DNA of 64,000 nt from Taenia hydatigena (lineage: Eukaryota > Platyhelminthes > Cestoda > Cyclophyllidea > Taeniidae), in assembly GCA_036345935.2 (NCBI GenBank), contig JADWOT020000004.1:15086396-15150395 (forward strand). The letters run 5' to 3'. Positions 37,219 to 49,372 of this stretch are shown here, in pieces. The position numbers and the translations under genes were made by a program. The notes under the pieces were generated by a model that did not search any database, was not told the DNA's origin, and was given only the letters and a program-made list of their open reading frames with translations. Position 1 is the stretch's first letter; the number at the start of each line of letters is the position of its first letter.

Positions 37219-40200
37219 CTGTATTTAGGAGTGGTCCTAACTTTTGGAGATTGGAGGTCTGCTCCTTCGTCGGTTGAAGTTTGTCTCTGCGCCCTGTGCC
37301 ATTTGCTTATGGCGCTTCTTAGTTCACAATACAGCTTTACTTACTGTTATTAAGTAAAACAACCTACTCGCTCACGGCAGCAATTTTAGGAGGTGAATTG
37401 CAGATTGAAGCGTGAAGCTTGATGCCAAAGCTGTGATTGCTCGAAATTGTGCAACCACCAACCATCATGCTGCACTATCCACGACGTTGGTAATACCTTC
37501 TTTGAGGTGCTTTACACGGCGTAAGGTCTGATTGCCTTCCGAATACAAAGTTATGATAAAGGCAGTGCTTCGATGAAAGTACCGTATTTTTAACACAATT
37601 TTCCCTTTGTAATTAGCATGAAGTCCGACCAAAAGACTTGATGGGATTTGTTCCACCACTAGAATCGTTTTCGGCGGAATGGATTTTCCTCGTATTATTT
37701 TACAGAAGCATCCTTTTGCCCACTGATTTAAGCCTACCGCTTGCAATTTAGTCTAAGTTGTAAGTCAGCGAATCGGTTAAATAGTTGTCTGTTTCAATTT
37801 ATAATGCCTGAACCAACCTCTCTGAGTTCACATCCATCACATCACCCGAGAATATTTCCGAACCAATGCCATATGTAGCTTGAATTGATTTGTCTCCCAA
37901 AAGCCGTATGATTAGGAAATTTGGTTCGCAGCAATTTTCTTTCGTTATCCTCTAATGCTTTGGTTGATGAATCCTCAGGTTTGCTAAAGGCGCCACTTTG
38001 GATCTCTGCCATCGTACTCTCGCCGGTTAGGCTGGCCTCTAGATCGTATCAATAGCACCGAGACATTCGGCGCGCTAACAATACATATTTAATCACGTTT
38101 TGTCTTCTTTCATCGTTAGGAAAGTTTTGGGGTGTTGAATTGATGCCAGCCAAAAGTAAACCCGATCATAAGAGACATCCATCTTTATTTCTACTGCTGG
38201 ATGATGGATGATGGAAGAAGTGCGCATGCTATCAGGATTTTGGGCTACAACCCAGAGCAGAAGGGCTGAAAATGGGGCACACCATCGACAATTACTTCAG
38301 TCTCGTGGCCTATGGGTAAGCTATAAACATGTGGACTGGCGATACCTCCTCCACCTCTCTTCTAGTTGGATTGAAACCAGGCAACTGTGTATGGGCAACA
38401 CTGAAGTAAAAAATTGGCAAGGAGTAGTGAACACAAAGCCCTACATGCAAAAATATTTTAAACTCCGCTCTTTATTGAGCTACTCTTCTTTAAAGCCAAG
38501 ATTCCTGCGGTCAGCTGTGGATACACATGATTGCCAGCGAATTCCTCGTCTCCCGACACAGTTTTCATACGGAGCGAAATTCCAGATCGAGTAGAATAGC
38601 CAGGAGGGATCAGTGACGTGGTAGTCAAGTATCTTCTAGATTCAATCGTAATTCGGTGACTGGCGTATTTAATTCGTGGCCATTTTCATTGCAGCACCAA
38701 TTATGTTGTGATGACTGACACTAGAGGTTGACCGAGGAAAGCGCCAGAGACGAAGCTCAAAGATGAAAAGACTTTGTGTTATGCGTTGGTTGTCTACTTT
38801 CCCTCGGTTTTATCAAAGGGACCACTTAGGGTCCCCGTCATTGTGCCTTTGTCAGGTGAACTGGCCTTCGGGCCATAATAAAAGTCCCAAGACCTGTTGT
38901 ACATACTCAACCCAGTATTACGGTTCCTTTTTTCTTAGGGTGCCATACCAGCATCAATAGGAGTAGTTTTTCCCTCAGATACTTTCTAATTTCTAATGAA
39001 AACTCTGGTAGTTCACATCACCGTTAGTGGTCGCTTTAGTTTCTCAATTTAGCTTCCGTGTACCGTGATTCCCATTTTGCACGCACCGGTTTCGGGTCAT
39101 TTATGCTTGATATCTCATCTTTTGATTTGTTGGAGATTATTAGGGCCTCAATGAACGCCAAATATGAACTGCAATTCTGCATAAATTTCCACGCAAACTC
39201 GAAATGGCGCTGAACATAACCAGGTACAAAATACGTTTGGTCGCCTCCGGCAGTTTATCTTGCTTTGCCCATTTCCCTGATTAAAAAAGTGAGGAAATTT
39301 TTGCTCACCCATTTGCCTAAGCAGGCAGCCTCTTCATTCGAGTTCCGAAGCCTTGAAATTAAATTAGCAAAGGTTCCTTTTTTGTGACTTCAAACTGTAC
39401 TGTAAATAGACCCAAATTATCGACCATTTTAGAGTAGTTTGGGTGGCATAATGCAAGGAAATTCATTTGACTGAATTTGGCAAGTAGCTTTTGATTGAGA
39501 GGAGTATGCAGTTGAAAGAGCATACTCCAACTTCATTGGCGGAGCTTAGTAGGCCTCTTAATTGTCAATAGGGCAGGTAATTTCTTACCTTCACCTCAAA
39601 GTTCATTTTTAAGATACTGACAAAAGTGAACCAGGTATAATGGATCACACGAACAAATGAAGTGAATTTTAGGTTACAGATAGTTTACATACTACTTAAC
39701 CAATTGCAGTTCCCTTTTAAGTAGTTGACAGGGTGCGGAACACCCGAAGCTTCCAAATGCCTCTTTTTTGGGCATTATCGCGTGTTTTTAAAGCAGACTT
39801 ATAATTTAAAAAGAAGCAATAATTAAATAGGTTTTACGTATCATGTTTAATAGAAATTAAGTATAAAACCTTGATGCTTCGGTAACGGTCCAATAAGGGC
39901 CGCGGCATTATATCCGCGCCTCAATCACTTCTGATTGTCAAAAATGCGCACTTTGTTCCAGCATTTTTCATTATCTTCCCTTTAAAGAAGTCGCAGACAG
40001 CTACGCATGTACACCCACAAAATTTGTTTAATTGACAATTACGATTTCTGCAACTTTGATTTATGCTGAACAGCTGTAACGTGCAACATTCTTTGAATGC
40101 GAAAGGCGAGTAGTGGATATAACGAAAACTATGAAGCATTCTGGTACTTTACAGGAAATCAATCTAAAACCGAGAGAGCGAAATTCATTGTCTCTTTGCT

Positions 40201-41000
40201 CTTCAAAATCTATCAAAATTACTCGAATTTTGACTCGAAATTAAGACTGATTTTCTAAATGGTATTGTAAACCACTTTTTGAATTCGATGGGGTGTAGCT
40301 AGCTGAGCGACTGGTACTGAGTAGGCCCGTTGTATTGTCACTTGAAGTGATGGCTAGGCGTTATGACTAGCGCATACAAGTCTCAAATGAGTGGGCCCCT
40401 TGACTAGGGTCTCCACACCGGTGGTGACAGTGAGTGGCACTCTTGTGCGCACCTGCCATTCACTAGTCAACTTGAGTTGCTCCAGTAGACACTGACGCTT
40501 CTTGAAGCCAAGCCAAGCAAAGTGCTGCATGAGAGTGGATTACAACCACAAAAGAGCTTAGTAAACCTCTAAACCGATTAGCAGCAGCGCCATTTTAAAC
40601 ACATTCATTCGCAAAACTGCTGTGGTTTTAAAAATACGTTAGTTGATTAATGATGTGTAAGCAATTTGAATTTAAGAAGGGGAATAATAAGCAAAAAATA
40701 TTACAAGTTACTAGAGGTAAATCAGAACTAATTGCACTCCAAAAATAATGTGACTTCGATGCATAGGTTACGGATATAATACCAGCAAGAAATGAGATGG
40801 AAACTTCTTGCACGTAATTTAATCGCATTTTAGTTTGGGCGTTTTCCTAATGGTTAATGACAAAATGAACACTAATGGTACCACTTAACCTTTTTTCAAG
40901 TAATCTAATTACTTACCTGCCTTTATTGCATTAAAATGACTAAATGAGGGCTTGCAAATTTAAACCTTAGGAATTAATTTCATTCAAACAAGCCAATTTG
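37219..41000. other. Gene-poor stretch
   Basis: AT-rich, with short unsupported open frames on both strands (for example 37465-37746, 38208-38594, 39921-40139). I see no domain, splice-consistent exon or strong repeat. Confidence 0.6.
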
Positions 41001-41199
41001 TTATTCAAACAGTGGAAAAGATGGAATTGTTTTTCAGACGGTTACTTTGCCTGGTTGTAGTTCAGGCGTGGCAGTTTTGCCTACAGTACCTGCAATCTTT
41101 CCTAAGGTCGTGGAGAAGGGGTGGCTATGCTGTCCAACCGAAGTACAATGGCGGAACCTTAATTACCTTCGTGATAAAAAAACAAGCAATCAAAGTATT

Positions 41200-41285
41200 G
41201 CATAGCCCCTCTCGTCTTTTGAGCATGATCGTTGGGTTCCCCCTTGCTTGGCCTCCGCGTCGGCCGCCATAGTTTAGCCGGTGTT
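41200..41285. other. GC/CpG-rich islet
   Basis: A CpG-dense patch (ggcctccgcgtcggccgcc) stands out from AT-rich DNA. All three minus-strand frames are open across it up to a gtaatt donor at about 41166. It could be the 5' end of the minus-strand gene whose last exon is at 37006-37218, but no coding frame is recognisable. Confidence 0.3.
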
Positions 41286-41542
41286 ACTTAAAAAATCCGA
41301 GTCCCGATTGTACCAGTCACTTAATTTATCTGCAAAATCACTGATTCCCCTTGGAAAATTCTCTAGATTTGGTGTTCTCTCCAAATTGGGAGCTGTTATT
41401 AAGGAATGAGAAATGTGCAAGCCATAAAGTATGTCTGCCGCTTACTTCAATGATGTCCTATTATGTCACCATCTAAAATTCTGTCCAGCTAGTAAAAAGG
41501 CAGAAGAGATTGTGTGTTTACTTAATTGACATCTCCCGACAG

Positions 41543-41644
41543 GTATCGTGGGCAGCTCCTTAACGGACTTTATCAGTTCGCTCTCGCTGAAAATGGGACT
41601 GAGGTGGTTACCATAGATGGAGGTTATTTCCAGCTCTTCTGTTA
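41543..41644 (+). CDS. Possible terminal exon, unknown gene
   Basis: After acceptor catctcccgacag an open frame gives YRGQLLNGLYQFALAENGTE and then VVTIDGGYFQLFC before TAG. The composition looks protein-like, but no partner exon or family was identified. Confidence 0.25.
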
Positions 41645-43084
41645 GGGGTCATCACAAATTTTCACACCCGCAGAGAAAGTTTCTTTAACAGTAACGTTAA
41701 AGTTTAGCATTGAGCAACAGAAAACAAAATATTTGTCTTTTTGGACCAAGTTTGCTTACCGCTACCACAAGCTCAACGCTCTAAATCTGTTTTAAAACCT
41801 AAAAAGCATAATACCAGGATGGAAAATGTATCATAGAGGCAGAGAAGAACTAAGACGCTACTAGCATGGGCCAGAGGTCAGACTACGCAAAATAGACATA
41901 AAGGCGGAAACAAAATTTTGAATTAGACCATCAAACAAAGGATTACTAGCTCTACATTTAGTTGATAGAGGCTTTGAAAGACACAACTTTGATGATGACA
42001 TCTTGCTGAGGTACATCACTGTGAAAGTATTTATTCACACTTTGTTTAACACCTTTGCTGTGTACGATAAATGGTTTCACTGAATGGTACATTCGCCTTG
42101 AATTGACAACCTTCGTGCTAGAGAAAGCACTACACAGGTGCAGCAAATGCAAAAATGGGAGAACTATTTGTTTCTAAGGTCTCTAGTACAATAAATAAAA
42201 TGAAAATGAACTGATCTTGAATTTAGAGGAATGCGGACCAATTGTCTGGAGGTTGTGATAACAAATTTTCTCCTAACATTCTGGTAGCGAAGGTAGTATT
42301 CGTTGGCTTAGGCCTCAGATTGCATTCAGATCTAATTGGGGTCATTACTAATTAACGGAACACACTTTACCACTAAAAACGCTAATATGCAAAGCAAACT
42401 GTATGCTAAACCTCTGAGCCATCTTCGAATCTTGACAGAACTTGATGCCATTTCCAAGTGTCATGAACCGCAAATTCTGTAATTCAACACAACTCTATTC
42501 GTTTGAGTCAGTAATCGATTTCAGAATTGCAATTTCTAATGCATTGCTCTTTTCTTTACCAGCGTTTTGTAAAATCACCGACTCTTATTAACATTTGCCA
42601 TAACCAACGTGATTAGTTTATCCCGAAAATCACTTGAGACAAATAAAGTCTTGATAGAGTAAAGGGATGCGCACACTCAATTACGTTTTCGCTAAACAAT
42701 AACTATAGGTGTTCTTCGGCAGGAATAAGGAGCCCTAGCGCACTTTACCAATTGCACAACAAAGCAATAAACCTTGTTAACAAATAATTAAGTGAATGAC
42801 AAACGCCGCCTTTGTGGTACCTGGTAAATAATTTAAACTTTCCAAATGAATATCGCGGAAAGAACATTGGGATTTATGAAAAAGGAGTTATATCAAATAT
42901 AGCGATAAACACAGACTTAGAGAAGTGAAGGCAATAAATCTATTAAGTGTCATCCAAGTTTGATCGAATGTCATACTAATGGATTGGGTGAAAAATTCTA
43001 GGAATTGAGAAGGCACTCTCACGACTAGTAATAAATTTGTAATGATAAACGCGACTTTACATGGACAAAGAAAGCAATGATCTT

Positions 43085-44190
43085 GATGGGACTTTTGAAA
43101 TAGAATAGCGTGGATGAGTCAGTGTAAGGCACTCTTGTTGCGGTGGTGTTGTTCATCAAGTCGACCCTCGTGACAGAAACGCACCAATGAGTAGGCTTGC
43201 ATTTATACGCGACTACGATTGAACAGCAATGTCACAGTGAGCCGTCAAGGGGGCTGCTGAGTAGCGCCACACAAGCAGCACTTCCATTACCGTGTCCTAC
43301 GCCAAGGCACTGAATCGCATCACGAATTGTGTACGTACTTGTTAAAGATCTTACAATACGGAACTCCTTCTTAGTGAAGGCAGTAAAACCTTTATTGCAA
43401 GGCAAGTTCATAATTGTGTGGCTGACAGGGATGAAATGGACTTATCGCATTTTGATTAGAGCATCGAATACTTCCGATGCTATTAGAGTGGACACCAGTC
43501 TAGCCTGATTTGACTAGCTACAGGAAGGAAACAAACTATAAGCAAAATTCACATTTTTGGAAGCAGTGGGTGAATAAACCATTAGTTTATGCAAAGTAGG
43601 TTCAAGCAGATATGACCAAATATCTACTGATCTCACTGAGCCAACGTTCTCCGCCATCCGCTTGCATAAAGTTATACTATGGACTTGAGCTTTGAAAATT
43701 CTTGTCTTAAAAGAGGAGAGGACTCGGGCTGCATGTACGTGGAAGCAAATAAAATGCTGTCTTCATAACGAGGCAAAGCTAAAGCCTAATTTAAAGAAAA
43801 GGGACGAAAAATTGTTATTAATGTGCGGTGTATTTGTTGCTTTAATATACCATAAGGAAGAGAGGTGGAGACAATTAAAGCCTCGTGCTAGTCGAGAACT
43901 CCGAGTTCCATAAAGCAGACAGGAGCTCAACACATCATTCTCCGTAGGTCTGTGCCAATTCAGATTAACCTAAAACAATAAAGAGGTCACAGTAAAATTA
44001 GCTTATTTGACCCCGGTGTAGCCATAGGAAAGGGGGGCGGGTAAAAACGAGGAAGGTGCAACAAATGTATCCACCTGACTCTTGGGTGCAGTGTTTATTA
44101 AACAAAGGGTATAGCTTAGCTTGCAGTCCAGCAATTTGCATCAGGGCAACCAAATATAAGTCAGCTCAATACGTATCAATTACAGAGTGT
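43085..44190 (+). repeat. Dispersed repeat family A, copy 1
   Basis: Interrupted similarity to 52735-53660 along its length, and to 51650-51930 over the first part. Shared landmarks in order: a GAGTCAGTG(T) start, CACCAATGAG, GTCACA(G/A)TGAG(C/T)CG(T/C)CAAG, GCACTGAATCG-TCACGA-TTGTG, TAGTTTAT-CAAGTAGG, AAATAAAATGCT, and CAATTTGCATCAGGGCAAC. The copies are heavily diverged (roughly two-thirds identical by eye). The family is not recognised. It ends about 560 nt before the acidic-protein gene. Confidence 0.6.
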
Positions 44191-44694
44191 TTGGAAGAGT
44201 ATAAGTAACTCATCATCGAAATCTGGTAGTGTTAAAATGTTTAGGAAATTCAAAACAAGTCATAACTAGCCGAACCGAAAATCTAACCAGGCAATAAACA
44301 CGGACAAAACTAAGAAAGAAATGACCAGGAAAATAAAAATTAACAAAATTACAAAATATGATTACCAATTCGTTTAAAATTCGAAATACCATAAGGAACG
44401 AATATAAAATTTCCTAGTAAAAACCATTTGAAGATAGGCAACGATACATGCAATCAAACAAACGATTCCTGTCTAAAAACATTAATTTCACGCATACAAA
44501 TGTTAACAACCCTTTAAATTAGTCAGTGATTTAAAGATGTAAAATGACCAGTAAATTCGAAAGCCTAGTCATTATGAATAAAGAAAAGTAGCTTAAATTC
44601 AATTAGTGGCGAAGTGATCCATTTAAAGCGAAGAAAGCCAAGAGAACCCTAGTCAGAAGAGTGCGCGCAAAAGGTGCTTGAAAGAATGAAGAGG

Positions 44695-44702
44695 TATAAA
44701 AG
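44695..44702 (+). promoter_or_regulatory. TATA box of acidic repeat protein gene
   Basis: A perfect TATAAAAG lies 55 nt before the ATG at 44750. This leaves a 5' UTR of only about 25 nt if transcription starts 30 nt downstream. The spacing is close to that of the second acidic gene. Confidence 0.65.
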
Positions 44703-44749
44703 GCAACGCAAAATAAACCACAAGTAGCAAGCCTGAACACAGCCGCAAA

Positions 44750-47593
44750 ATGAGGTGTGAGTTGTTATGGTTATGCGTTGCAGGCATTCTAGTGACCGGC
44801 ATGGCAGCACCAGCGGCAGAGGTTAAACTAAGATGGGAAGCCCAAATAGATATACCGGAGATATGCAAAGGAAGAAATAATGGAAGTCAAGCATGCAATA
44901 TAACGGTAATTGAGAAGTTCGAGAAAGAAAATGAATGTCAAGAAAAAAATAACAAAACCGAAAAAAATCCGGAAAAAGATAACGAAAAGGAAACAAATGG
45001 TGAAGACAAATTGAACGGAGGAAATACGCATATCGAAGTAATAAAACCCGAACAAATATTTACGAAAACTACAGAAGGGTACGAAAAAATAACCCAAACA
45101 ACAAAGGAGGAGGAAGGTGCAGGAGACACCGTAGATGGTGGTGGCATAGCCGGTGGAGTGATAGGAGGCGGAGTGATAGGTGGTGTCATCGGAGGACATG
45201 GTGGCGTTGGCGTCGTGACAGAGGGATACGCGCCGAACACGGAGTCCGGTAAAGAGGAAGGCGAAGGAGAAGAAGAAGGTGAAGGAGAAGAAGGAGAAGG
45301 AGAAGAGGAGGAGGAGGAAGGTGAGGGAGGCGGTGCCGGTGGTGGTGGCATAGCCGGTGGAGTGATAGGAGGCGGAGTGATAGGTGGTGTCATCGGAGGA
45401 CATGGTGGCGTTGGCGTCGTGACAGAGGGATACGCGCCGAACACGGAGTCCGGTAAAGAGGAAGGCGAAGGAGAAGAAGAAGGTGAAGGAGAAGAAGGAG
45501 AAGGAGAAGAGGAGGAGGAGGAAGGTGAGGGAGGCGGTGCCGGTGGTGGTGGCATAGCCGGTGGAGTGATAGGAGGCGGAGTGATAGGTGGTGTCATCGG
45601 AGGACATGGTGGCGTTGGCGTCGTGACAGAGGGATACGCGCCGAACACGGAGTCCGGTAAAGAGGAAGGCGAAGGAGAAGAAGAAGGTGAAGGAGAAGAA
45701 GGAGAAGGAGAAGAGGAGGAGGAGGAAGGTGAGGGAGGCGGTGCCGGTGGTGGTGGCATAGCCGGTGGAGTGATAGGAGGCGGAGTGATAGGTGGTGTCA
45801 TCGGAGGACATGGTGGCGTTGGCGTCGTGACAGAGGGATACGCGCCGAACACGGAGTCCGGTAAAGAGGAAGGCGAAGGAGAAGAAGAAGGTGAAGGTGA
45901 AGAAGGAGAAGGAGAAGAGGAGGAGGAGGAAGGTGAGGGAGGCGGTGCCGGTGGTGGTGGCATAGCCGGTGGAGTGATAGGAGGCGGAGTGATAGGTGGT
46001 GTCATCGGAGGACATGGTGGCGTTGGCGTCGTGACAGAGGGATACGCGCCGAACACGGAGTCAGGTAAAGAGGAAGGCGAAGGAGAAGAAGAAGGTGAAG
46101 GAGAAGAAGGAGAAGGAGAAGAGGAGGAGGAGGAAGGTGAGGGAGGCGGTGCCGGTGGTGGTGGCATAGCCGGTGGAGTGATAGGAGGCGGAGTGATAGG
46201 TGGTGTCATCGGAGGACATGGTGGCGTTGGCGTCGTGACAGAGGGATACGCGCCGAACACGGAGTCAGGTAAAGAGGAAGGCGAAGGAGAAGAAGAAGGT
46301 GAAGGAGAAGAAGGAGAAGGAGAAGAGGAGGAGGAGGAAGGTGAGGGAGGCGGTGCCGGTGGTGGTGGCATAGCCGGTGGAGTGATAGGAGGCGGAGTGA
46401 TAGGTGGTGTCATCGGAGGACATGGTGGCGTTGGCGTCGTGACAGAGGGATACGCGCCGATTAACAATTCGGTTGAATCAGGTTCTGTCAATGGACCAAA
46501 TAATGATGTTGGCGTTGGTGGTGATGGTGTGATTTGTTTGCCATTGAAACCGAATATTGATATCAATGGCACTTTTAATGACAGTGGCTTTGGAGACAAT
46601 GGCATTCATGATGATTTACCTTCTAAACCCATTTTACCGCCTCTCGGCCTGAATGGAAGTGATATCGGCGATAACAATATTGATGGCTCTAACGATGATA
46701 AAGATGATGAAGGCGCTGCTGGGCACTTNNNNNNNNNNGAGGAGGAGGAGGAAGGTGAGGGAGGCGGTGCCGGTGGTGGTGGCATAGCCGGTGGAGTGAT
46801 AGGAGGCGGAGTGATAGGTGGTGTCATCGGAGGACATGGTGGCGTTGGCGTCGTGACAGAGGGATACGCGCCGAACACGGAGTCCGGTAAAGAGGAAGGC
46901 GAAGGAGAAGAAGAAGGTGAAGGAGAAGAAGGAGAAGGAGAAGAGGAGGAGGAGGAAGGTGAGGGAGGCGGTGCCGGTGGTGGTGGCATAGCCGGTGGAG
47001 TGATAGGAGGCGGAGTGATAGGTGGTGTCATCGGAGGACATGGTGGCGTTGGCGTCGTGACAGAGGGATACGCGCCGATTAACAATTCGGTTGAATCAGG
47101 TTCTGTCAATGGACCAAATAATGATGTTGGCGTTGGTGGTGATGGTGTGATTTGTTTGCCATTGAAACCGAATATTGATATCAATGGCACTTTTAATGAC
47201 AGTGGCTTTGGAGACAATGGCATTCATGATGATTTACCTTCTAAACCCATTTTACCGCCTCTCGGCCTGAATGGAAGTGATATCGGCGATAACAATATTG
47301 ATGGCTCTAACGATGATAAAGATGATGAAGGCGCTGCTGGGCACTTTGAGCCTGGTTTGACTCCTGGTGGCGTTACTGGTGGTGTCCACGGTGATAATGG
47401 CAATTGGGAAGGCCATTGGTCTGACCCTGACGATGATGACGACGATGACGACGATGAAGAAGAAGATGATAATGATGATGATGACGATGATGATGACGAC
47501 GACGATGGACATTGGAAACCTGGCGGTGGCAATGGTGGTGGACATGGACACAGTAACAAATGGGAAGGACATTGGTCTGTCGATGCCGACGAT

Positions 47594-47628
<35 letters not shown>

Positions 47629-47707
47629 TGGACATTGGAAACCTGGCGGTGGCAATGGTGGTGGACATGGACACAATAACAAATGGGAAGGGCATTGGTC
47701 TGTCGAT

Positions 47708-47739
<32 letters not shown>

Positions 47740-48091
47740 TGGACATTGGAAACCTGGTGGTGGCAATGGTGGTGGACATGGACACAATAACAAATGGGAA
47801 GGACATTGGTCTGTCGATGACGACGATGACGACGACGATGATGATGGCAAAGGGCGTCCTAATCCTGGTTGGAAACCCGGCGCTGGTTATAGAAATGGTC
47901 TTGCCATCGGTTATATCAGTGGCCAAGGCCATAATAAGAAATGGAGCGCCCACTGGTCTACCGGTGATAGTAATGATGGTGGGCAAATTAAGCCTGGGAG
48001 GAATCCTAGCGATGTTCACGGCTTTGGACAAGGCCAAAATAACAAATGGAATGTTCATTGGTCCGCTGGTGATGATGATAGCGACGACTGA
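44750..48091 (+). CDS. Secreted Gly/Glu- and Asp-rich tandem-repeat protein
   Basis: An intronless frame of 1,113 codons across a 10-N gap. Signal peptide MRCELLWLCVAGILVTGMAA, then a charged Asn/Lys/Glu region (residues ~25-130) with N-glycosylation sequons (NGS, NIT, NKT). Next come near-identical 68-residue units of hydrophobic-Gly (IAGGVIGGGVIGGVIGGHGG), TEGYAPNTESGK and a Glu/Gly run. A unique tail follows, and then four GHWKPGGGNGGGHGH-type modules separated by runs of 9-14 Asp. No known domain. The Asp runs and His/Trp modules suggest an extracellular calcium- or metal-binding matrix protein (inference). True length is uncertain because of the gap; the tail is present twice. Confidence 0.85.
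45140..46458 (+). repeat. Coding minisatellite, 204-nt unit, about 6.5 copies
   Basis: The marker gcatagc recurs at 45144, 45348, 45552, 45756, 45960, 46164 and 46368, exactly 204 nt apart. Units differ at only a few sites (ggagtccggt versus ggagtcaggt; gaaggagaa versus gaaggtgaa), so the array is recently expanded or homogenised. Confidence 0.95.
46729..46738. other. Assembly gap (10 N) inside coding repeat
   Basis: Ten N follow gggcactt. The sequence after the gap restarts inside a 204-nt unit and repeats the tail: 47078-47347 appears identical to 46459-46728, including its last bases before the gap. This looks like two contigs whose ends overlap but were not merged. Confidence 0.9.
47400..47850 (+). 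repeat. Asp-codon tracts with GHW modules
   Basis: Four modules each encode an Asp run (GAC/GAT) followed by GHWKPGGGNGGGHGH-type sequence and KWEGHWSV. Asp runs shorten towards the 3' end. The antisense frames through here are by-products. Confidence 0.85.
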
Positions 48092-48384
48092 CCTAATTTC
48101 AATACCCTTCAATCCAACCTTGGAGTTGAAATTTAAACCTACTTAGCAATCGCATTCTGGCCAATTTTAATCTCTACTCTGTCCTGATTATTCCTATGTA
48201 CCTATTTACATTTTCATTTCATCCACGCTTCTGATCATGTGTGCACGATTGGCCTTATTTGTCAGCAACAATTGAATCTGATAGTATAAATGCACCATAC
48301 GTGTTTTTCAAATAAGTTTTAGAGTACAGTTGTTATGGGAATGTGATTGGGCTGGTTATGAGTCTTTAATACTTTTTAATGGGC

Positions 48385-48580
48385 TAGACTTATTAGTGTA
48401 GCATCATGAGACTTCCTTGAAGACAAGAGAAGGCATAATACTTGGGCCGAATATACATTCTGCAAACACAAGAGAATCGGGGCTACTGACATGGCGTAGA
48501 GGGCAACCCACCCTGCTGAGGCAATATGGCCACGCCAAGTCCGTAAACGAAGCCGGCAGTTAAACTATCAAAATATCATA
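48385..48580 (+). repeat. Dispersed repeat family B, copy 1
   Basis: Shares an ordered pattern with copies near 55.9, 58.0, 58.9 and, more weakly, 61.6 kb: GAGACTTCCT, AAGGCATAATAC, GAATATA-ATT, GGGCTAC---ATG, CAATATGGC. About 65-70% similar by eye, all on the plus strand. This copy lies 300 nt after the first acidic gene. Confidence 0.55.
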
Positions 48581-49372
48581 ATTAGGATTCTTAAAAATGA
48601 GAAAATTTTTGCGCAAAATAGAGTTATTCGAGGATGTGTAAACATGGTAATTTTAATACAGCTTTTTTATTTATGAATTAGGCTATTCTGTCATGCAAAT
48701 ATGCATGCAAAGCTCTTTCGATTGGTTTTCTCTCAAATGCTCTTGCTTATTTTAAAGATAAATATTGTGTAATTACACGGAAAGTTTTAAATCCAATTAG
48801 AATTATTAGTAAATAGCATTTTTACCTCGCTTGGAGACGTGAAATACTCTGCTATTTGACCCTTTGGATGCATTACAAACAACGCCAACCCTTTCCGGTG
48901 CTGCTTTAGCCTCTGCTCTTCCCTTTTCCCTTCCTCCGGCCACCGCTACGGCGAAGAGGAGATGACAATGCAAATTTTTGAGAAATTTGAGACCCCAATA
49001 ATGAAGAGGGCACTGAAACCTGTCCATAATCCCCTCTTTGACGCGTAAAATCAAACCAAAGAAGGTAGTAAAACGTGTAGAATGCTCATCGTTCAGGATT
49101 AATGAGGTCTCCTACTATGCATCGTCCTAGAAGTATGCAGAGTGCCAATTCCGTCGAGGCTCTGGTAAACGGAGGGCTTCTCACGTCCTCTCGTCTACCC
49201 ACAGTTATCAAACATGATGGTTAAAAGAACATGGTAAGAATGGTCAAAAATGTCACTGGAGAATGAGGTTTTGTAACAGTCAGGAGGTATTGGGTCTCTA
49301 AATTTGTAATGGTCTCAGGATTATCAACACAACCAGCTTTTCAAAATATTCACGAGCTCATTTGCCACGTGA

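Noticed and set aside
45140..46458. CRISPR-like array
   Set aside because: The 204-nt repeats are contiguous, have no spacers and are translated in frame within a eukaryotic gene.
44828..46605. Long antisense open frames (395 and 555 codons) through the repeat array
   Set aside because: They arise because the repeated Gly/Glu codons lack stop complements in all frames. They have no promoter, no splice context and merely mirror the 204-nt units.
47224..48146. Open frames in other phases over the poly-Asp region
   Set aside because: By-products of GAC/GAT runs; the sense frame with the signal peptide explains the sequence.
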